DNA from: Haloechinothrix_A salitolerans
GTDB lineage: Bacteria > Actinomycetota > Actinomycetes > Mycobacteriales > Pseudonocardiaceae
DNA length: 64,000 nucleotides
Direction: 5' to 3' (one strand)
Assembly: GCF_039544105.1 (NCBI RefSeq)
Contig: NZ_BAABLA010000118.1
Shown: positions 59,543 through 64,000 of the stretch, piece by piece
How positions within the stretch are numbered: the first letter of the stretch is position 1
How the letters are laid out: the number at the start of each line of letters is the position of its first letter
Position numbers and translations under genes: made by a program
Notes under the pieces: model-generated
Database searches by the model: none
Told to the model about the DNA's origin: nothing
Seen by the model: the letters and a program-made list of their open reading frames with translations, nothing else

Positions 59543-59660
59543 CGACAGTCAGCGTGGCTCCGGCTGCGAGCTGATCTCGCTTGACGCCCGCTGTGTCAAC
59601 AGAGACCGGATGAATCAGACATTTTCTTGACACAGCGGGCGCATAGCGAGCTGCCTGGTC
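59543..59660 (+). repeat. 118-bp direct repeat (right), containing hairpin copy 6 at 59579-59647
   Basis: The near-identical partner of 57895-58012. In its hairpin GCTTGACGCCCGCTGTGTCAA pairs with TTGACACAGC + GGGCGCATAGC; the A replacing G gives a better stem than copy 5. The remaining sequence 59661-59779 holds no gene. Confidence 0.85.
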
Positions 59661-59779
59661 AGCTCCGGGCGGTCGCCACGTCGCTGCGGCGCTGATCCTC
59701 GCCGTGCTCAAGCAGAGCGAGGTGCTGGCGGCGGACCTGCGTTGAGCCGCGAGGGCGCGATCGTGACGTGGGCCAGCCG

Positions 59780-60757
59780 CTATCCCGTGTCCGCGCTGTG
59801 GTGCGACTCCGCTCTGCTCGGGTGCTCGGGCACGTGCGGTTCGGTGTCCGGCTGGTGCTGGTGCGGCCGACGGAACTCGCCGGTCATGAGCACGTGGGCT
59901 ACCAGGGCGGTCGCCGTCGCCGGGAGCGTGCCCGGATGGGCGGCGAGGTGCCAGTCGCGGGGGAGCGGTGTCCCGGGCAGCGGCACCTCGATGAGCGTGC
60001 CGTCGGCGAGCTCCCGCTGGACCGCGTCCCGGGAGATCAACGTGACGCCGAGCCCGGCGATCACCGCCTCCCTGATGGCCGCGTTGGACCCGACGGTCAG
60101 GCTGCGCGGCGCGCTCGGCAGGTTCAAGTCGTCCAGGAATCGCTCCGTGGTCTCCCGCGTGCCCGAGCCCTTCTCGCGGAGCAGCCATGTCTGCCGCTCC
60201 GCCCAGCCGATCAGGTCGTTCTGGTCGGTGAGGCGGAAGCCGTCGCCCGGCGCCACGATGATCAGCTCGTGGGGGCGGACGCCGAGCACGGAGACGTCCC
60301 TGCGGGCGGTGGTCCTGCCGCCGAGCAGTAGGTCCACCTCCCTGCGGTCGAGGAGCGCGCGCACCCGTTCGCGGTTGCCGACCTCCAGCTGGATGCCGAT
60401 CTGCGGATGCCGCTTGCGGAAGCTCGCGAGCAGTCTCGGCAGGATCTGCTCGCCCGCCGTCGTTACCGCGGCCATCCGCAACACGCCGCGTTCCGGGTCG
60501 TCCTCGGCCGCGGCCGCGGCGCTCGCCTCATCCAGCAGGCCGAGCACCCGCCGGATGTAGTCGGCGTAGACGGCACCGGCCTCCGTCAGGCGCAGGCCGC
60601 GACCGTCGCGCTGGATGAGGCGCGTGCCGAGCGAGCGTTGCAGCGCGGTCAGCGACGCCGACACCGCCGACTGCGTGACATACAGCTGTTGGGCGGCGGC
60701 GTGCACCGACCCCGCGTCGGCGACGGCGAGGAACGTCCGCAACTGGGTAAGCGTCAT
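59780..60757 (-). CDS. LysR-family transcriptional regulator
   Basis: 325 residues. TQLRTFLAVADAGSVHAAAQQLYVTQSAVSASLTALQRSLG is the LysR winged HTH; the rest is the two-lobe effector domain (VLRMAAVTTAGEQILPRLL, LIIVAPGDGFRL, VGSNAAIREAVIAGLGVTLISRDAV), most like the CbbR/CysL subgroup. A His/Pro-rich tail ends the protein. It follows the flavin reductase by 28 bp on the same strand, so it may be in its operon and control it. Confidence 0.9.
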   Translation of the reverse strand: MTLTQLRTFLAVADAGSVHAAAQQLYVTQSAVSASLTALQRSLGTRLIQRDGRGLRLTEAGAVYADYIRRVLGLLDEASAAAAAEDDPERGVLRMAAVTTAGEQILPRLLASFRKRHPQIGIQLEVGNRERVRALLDRREVDLLLGGRTTARRDVSVLGVRPHELIIVAPGDGFRLTDQNDLIGWAERQTWLLREKGSGTRETTERFLDDLNLPSAPRSLTVGSNAAIREAVIAGLGVTLISRDAVQRELADGTLIEVPLPGTPLPRDWHLAAHPGTLPATATALVAHVLMTGEFRRPHQHQPDTEPHVPEHPSRAESHHSADTG

Positions 60758-60785
60758 GGCCCCTCCGGGTGGTCGGGGTGCGTGG

Positions 60786-61400
60786 TCAAGCAGGTGTCGC
60801 CATGGCGGTGTCCATCGGGCCCAACGCGCCCGATGGCACCAGCGACGAGAGCTGACCCGACGCGTACACCAGCGGGTCGTCCTGCTCCCGCGCCTCCTCG
60901 ACCTGCCGGACACTGCCGACGACGATCAGGTGGTTCGGGTACCCGTAGAGCAGGTCGACTTCGCACTCGAACGAGGCGAGCGCGTCGGTCAGCACCGGTG
61001 ACCCGTGGACGCCCGTCGTCCACTCGCCGTGCTTGAAGCGGTCCACGGCGACGCCCCGTTGCCCGGCGAACACCTCGGCGATGTCGCGCTGGCGCCACGA
61101 CAGCACGTTCACGCAGAACCGCCTCGTGCGGGGAAGCTGTGCCCCCAGCGTCGACCGCCTGCGCACGCAGACGACGAGGGTCGGTGGGTCCATGCTGAGC
61201 GCGCACACCCCCGTCGTCGTGACGCCGTATCGCTCACCCTGGTTATCGCTGGTCGTAAGCACGGTGACACCACGGGTGAGGCTGCGGATGCCGTGTCTGA
61301 AGTCGTGGGGAACCTGCCACGATTCCGCGGACTGCTCGTCGAAGTCGTAGACGTCGGTGGTCGATACGGGTGATGCCAGCGTGTGCGTGTCGGCGAGCAC
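60786..61400 (-). CDS. Flavin reductase-like FMN-binding protein
   Basis: 204 residues. GIRSLTRGVTVLTTSDNQGERYGVTTTGVCALSMDPPTLVVCVRRRS (in parts) and FCVNVLSWRQRDIAEVFAG are the split-barrel flavin-binding motifs; ECEVDLLYGYPNHLIVVGSV closes the fold. Such proteins supply reduced FMN/FAD to a monooxygenase. No partner monooxygenase is adjacent here; it could lie beyond the window. Confidence 0.9.
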   Translation of the reverse strand: MLADTHTLASPVSTTDVYDFDEQSAESWQVPHDFRHGIRSLTRGVTVLTTSDNQGERYGVTTTGVCALSMDPPTLVVCVRRRSTLGAQLPRTRRFCVNVLSWRQRDIAEVFAGQRGVAVDRFKHGEWTTGVHGSPVLTDALASFECEVDLLYGYPNHLIVVGSVRQVEEAREQDDPLVYASGQLSSLVPSGALGPMDTAMATPA

Positions 61401-61530
61401 GGTATCCCTCCTGCGAGATCTGGCTGCGGGCCCTAGTGCGGACTGGTAGGGCCAGTGTGGTCCGGATCACCTCACGGAGGGCATGGGGCAATTACGTAGG
61501 CCCGTACCTAAACATCCCCACTCGCGGTCA

Positions 61531-63879
61531 CTAGTGGTGCTCGTGGGCGCTCAGCTCGGTGCCGCGCTGCTCGGCCACCCACGCCGCGACCTGCGAACGC
61601 GACGAGAACCCGAGCTTGCCCAGAATGTGCTCGACGTGGGCTTCCGCGGTGCGGCGCGCGATCACGAGCTTGGTGGCGATCTCCTTGTTGCTGAGACCGT
61701 CCGCGATCAGGTTGGCGACCTCGCGTTCGCGGCGGGTCAGCGTCGTGTCGTGCCGGGACGCGGCGGTGGTCTCCCGCGTCAGCTCCCGCTCGTCGAGCGC
61801 GAACGCGATCGAGTCGTCAGTGCTCATGAGGGTGCCGTCGCGGAAATCGGCGTCGAAGCGCCTGCCACCGAGCGCCTCGCGCGCCTGCTCCTGCTGCTGT
61901 TCATGGAAGGTCACCAGGTGCCGCATCCCGAACAAGGGCGCGCCGATCCGCCGCCAGAGCCGGTCGGCGGCACCGAACAGCCGAGCCGCCCGAGGCAGCG
62001 TGCGTTCCCCGTGCGCGGTCCATGCCAGGATCTCGAAGCAGAACGCGATCACCCACTGCTCGTTGAACTCACGCGCGAGCCGGAGACCGGCCATCGCCGA
62101 CGCCGCTGCCTTGTCGTAGTCGCTCTGCTGCCACGCGACCAGGCTGAGGTCCCACAACATGTACGACTTCAGCCACCGTTCCCCCCGTGAGTCACACAGC
62201 GCGATGGCGTCCTCGGCGATGCGGACCGCGTCCTGGAGTTCGCCGAGTAAGGCGGTCACGACCACCAGGTAGAAGCTGGTGTCCAGGATCCCGAGTGGGT
62301 TGTCGTTGGTGCGATGGCGCTCCAGCGCTTCGGAGAGCGCGTCGCGGGTGTCCGCCAGCTCCCCGGCCGACATCGCCATCATGCCGGTCAGCTGCACCGC
62401 CCACGCCGCGGCATCGACGTCGTCGAGTTGTTCGCCAAGCGAGCGGCACTCCTCGATCATGGGCCGCGCCGCGGTGAGGTCCTCCTGGATCGTGCACAGG
62501 TAGCCGCACACCCACAGCGCCCTCGCGCGTACCGGGCTCGCCTCGCCGCTGACGTCGAGACCGCGTTCCAGCCAGCGACGTCCCTCGTTGGTCAGCCCGG
62601 TCGCGATCCAGAAGAACCACAGCGCACCGGCCATCTGTACGCCGGTGGCGGCGTGGTCGCGCGAGGTGAGGCAGAACTCGAAGGCGGCGCGGAGATTGTT
62701 GTGCTCCCGCAGCAGCGTGGTCAGCCACGTCTCCTGGTCCGGACCGAGCCACTCGGTGAACGCCCGCTCCACGAGGCCGACGAAGTAGTCGCGGTGGCGT
62801 GCTCGCACCGCCGTCTCGTCGCCGTTGGCGGCCAGCCGCTCCAGCCCGTACTGCCGGATCGTCTCGAGCAGGCGGTACCGCAGCCGTCCATTGTGGTGCT
62901 CGGCGATGACGATCGACTTGTCCACCAGCGCCGCGAGCAGCCCGACGACGTCCTCCTCGGGGATCGTCTCGTCCGAGCAGACCGCTTCGGCGGCGGTGAG
63001 GTCGAACCCGCCGGAGAACACCGACAGCCGAGCCCACACGATGCTTTCGCGTTCCGAGCACAGCGCGTTGCTCCAGTCGATCAGCGCCCGCAGCGTCTGG
63101 TGGCGTGGCAGCACACCGGGGCTTCCCGCGGTGAGCAGTCGGAAGCGGTCCTCGAGGCGATCGAGGAGGTCACCGAGATCGAGCGCGCGCAGCCGAACGG
63201 CGGTGAGCTCGATCGCCAGCGGGATGCCGTCGAGTCGCTGGCAGACGCGCACGATGGTGTCGGCGTTCTCGGTCGTTACCTCGAAGTCGGGTCGCACCGC
63301 GACCGCGCGGTCCACGAACAGGTTGACCGCCTCGTACTGGCCAAGCGCGTCGTGCGGGGTTGGCCGGTCCGGTTCCGGCATGGACATCGTCGGCACCTGG
63401 AAGATGTGCTCGCCGGTGAGGCCCAGCGCTTGTCTGCTCGTGGCGAGGATGTGGACGTCGGGTGCGGCGTGCAGCACCGTGTCGACCAGCACGGCACAGG
63501 CGTCACGCAGGTGCTCGCAGTTGTCCAGCACCAGCAGCAGGCGCTTGTCCGACAGGTACTCCGCGAGCGCGGGGACCGGCCACCGCGCGGTGCGGTCGTG
63601 CAGCCCGAGTGTGCTGGCGATGGTTTGGCTGAGCAGCGCCTGGTCCTCGAGGGCGGCCAGCTCGACCAACCACACGCCGTCGCTGAACGCCCGTTGCAGG
63701 TCAGCGGCCGCGCGGAGGGACAACCGGGTCTTGCCCGCACCACCGACGCCGGTGAGGGTCACCAGACGCGACGCCGAAAGGAGCCGCTTGATCTCGGCGA
63801 TCTCGTGGCGACGTCCGATGAAGCTCGTCAGCTCGGCCGGTAGATTGCCCGCTCGGCCAGCGGACTTCGAGGCGGACAT
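61531..63879 (-). CDS. Large ATP-binding LuxR-family regulator
   Basis: 782 residues. LTSFIGRRHEIAEIKRLL and the Walker A block VTLTGVGGAGKTRLSL (about residue 45) begin an NB-ARC/STAND ATPase with Walker B LLLVLDNCEHL. A TPR-like helical region covers residues 350-690, and the LuxR HTH ends the protein (LTRREREVANLIADGLSNKEIATKLVIARRTAEAHVEHILGKLG, in parts). These proteins are ligand- and ATP-gated activators. The nearest target could be the flavin reductase operon or the gene entering at 63927. Confidence 0.92.
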   Translation of the reverse strand: MSASKSAGRAGNLPAELTSFIGRRHEIAEIKRLLSASRLVTLTGVGGAGKTRLSLRAAADLQRAFSDGVWLVELAALEDQALLSQTIASTLGLHDRTARWPVPALAEYLSDKRLLLVLDNCEHLRDACAVLVDTVLHAAPDVHILATSRQALGLTGEHIFQVPTMSMPEPDRPTPHDALGQYEAVNLFVDRAVAVRPDFEVTTENADTIVRVCQRLDGIPLAIELTAVRLRALDLGDLLDRLEDRFRLLTAGSPGVLPRHQTLRALIDWSNALCSERESIVWARLSVFSGGFDLTAAEAVCSDETIPEEDVVGLLAALVDKSIVIAEHHNGRLRYRLLETIRQYGLERLAANGDETAVRARHRDYFVGLVERAFTEWLGPDQETWLTTLLREHNNLRAAFEFCLTSRDHAATGVQMAGALWFFWIATGLTNEGRRWLERGLDVSGEASPVRARALWVCGYLCTIQEDLTAARPMIEECRSLGEQLDDVDAAAWAVQLTGMMAMSAGELADTRDALSEALERHRTNDNPLGILDTSFYLVVVTALLGELQDAVRIAEDAIALCDSRGERWLKSYMLWDLSLVAWQQSDYDKAAASAMAGLRLAREFNEQWVIAFCFEILAWTAHGERTLPRAARLFGAADRLWRRIGAPLFGMRHLVTFHEQQQEQAREALGGRRFDADFRDGTLMSTDDSIAFALDERELTRETTAASRHDTTLTRREREVANLIADGLSNKEIATKLVIARRTAEAHVEHILGKLGFSSRSQVAAWVAEQRGTELSAHEHH

Positions 63880-63926
63880 GATCCCCAGATCCTACGGCCG
63901 GGCCCATGACCAGGCAAGCAGGCGTG

Positions 63927-64000
63927 TCAGCTGGCGAGACGGTCGACCAGGGTGAGATCGAGCGCGCTCTCGACGCGCGGCACCGGGAGCTGCGCGATCT
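63927..64000 (-). CDS. C-terminal end of a gene cut by the window edge
   Basis: The last 24 codons of a leftward frame, ending VPRVESALDLTLVDRLAS and TGA. Composition is coding-like, but too little is present to assign a family. It lies 48 bp upstream of the LuxR-type gene on the same strand. Confidence 0.5.
   Translation of the reverse strand, partial: IAQLPVPRVESALDLTLVDRLAS

Noticed and set aside
34426..59647. 69-nt hairpins as ordinary intrinsic terminators
   Set aside because: They occur before starts, in divergent regions and between convergent genes alike, lack T-tracts, and keep sequence and length far beyond what a terminator needs.
59523..60188. 221-codon minus-strand frame beside the LysR gene
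   Set aside because: Overlaps the LysR 3' end in another frame and runs through the direct repeat; no coding signature.
62314..63843. 509-codon plus-strand frame opposite the LuxR-type gene
   Set aside because: Shadow of the ATPase/LuxR coding strand, low-complexity Arg/Val/Gln composition.
1..64000. CRISPR arrays, rRNA and tRNA genes
   Set aside because: No regularly spaced identical repeats with unique spacers, and no cloverleaf or rRNA-like segments were noticed on reading both strands; a covariance search would be needed for certainty.

Overview
This is a high-GC actinomycete chromosome segment. Codon use, GTG/TTG starts, tightly overlapping operons, P450s paired with 3Fe-4S ferredoxins, an F420-type (Ddn) reductase, and homologues of Mycobacterium sterol genes (CYP51, CYP123, KshB, FadD1/17 types) point to a mycolate- or Pseudonocardiaceae-like organism. 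No rRNA, tRNA or CRISPR array was seen, and the species cannot be named from the sequence alone.

Layout. 0-5 kb: ISL3 transposase remnant, a legionaminic-acid-type dehydratase/aminotransferase pair (LegB/LegC-like), a glutamate-semialdehyde-aminomutase-like PLP enzyme and an aldo/keto reductase. 5-7 kb: formate/nitrite-type channel divergent from cyanase. 7-17 kb: P450 plus ferredoxin, then glycosyltransferase, methyltransferase and cyclase-like genes facing a second methyltransferase. Between them sits an IS30-family element that is itself interrupted by a complete 2.5-kb group II intron. 17-26 kb: KshB-like reductase, CYP123-like P450 plus SDR, a lone ketoacyl synthase III, an unknown protein with a Ddn-type reductase and an acyl-CoA synthetase, and a TetR regulator. 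26-28 kb: methionine aminopeptidase/XRE pair and a second aminomutase-like gene that carries the same promoter as the first. 28-38 kb: an accessory stretch of small HTH regulators, VapBC and MazEF modules, a large 2OG-Fe oxygenase and small unknown genes. 39-57 kb: a branched-chain-amino-acid-type ABC importer with two surface or membrane accessory genes, then a CYP51 operon of ten genes, a second TetR and a hydratase. 57-64 kb: AbiEi-like protein, DUF234 ATPase flanked by direct repeats, flavin reductase/LysR pair and a large LuxR regulator.

The main story is a dispersed, co-regulated catabolic system. A 14-bp palindrome, TnGACAnnTGTCnA, occurs seven times: before two of the P450 operons, the KshB-like reductase, the unknown/Ddn/FadD operon, the ABC importer and CYP51, and over the start codon of the TetR gene at 25.5 kb. 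At three of these promoters it is paired with a KstR-like AACnnGTT box. This ties importer, P450s, ferredoxins, reductase, dehydrogenases and CoA ligase into one putative programme for uptake and oxidation of a sterol or other polycyclic isoprenoid. The substrate is inferred, not shown.

Second, a family of six 69-nt hairpin repeats, all of exactly the same length and with compensating stem changes, lies between genes from 34 to 60 kb. Two copies sit in 118-bp direct repeats that bracket the DUF234 ATPase gene.
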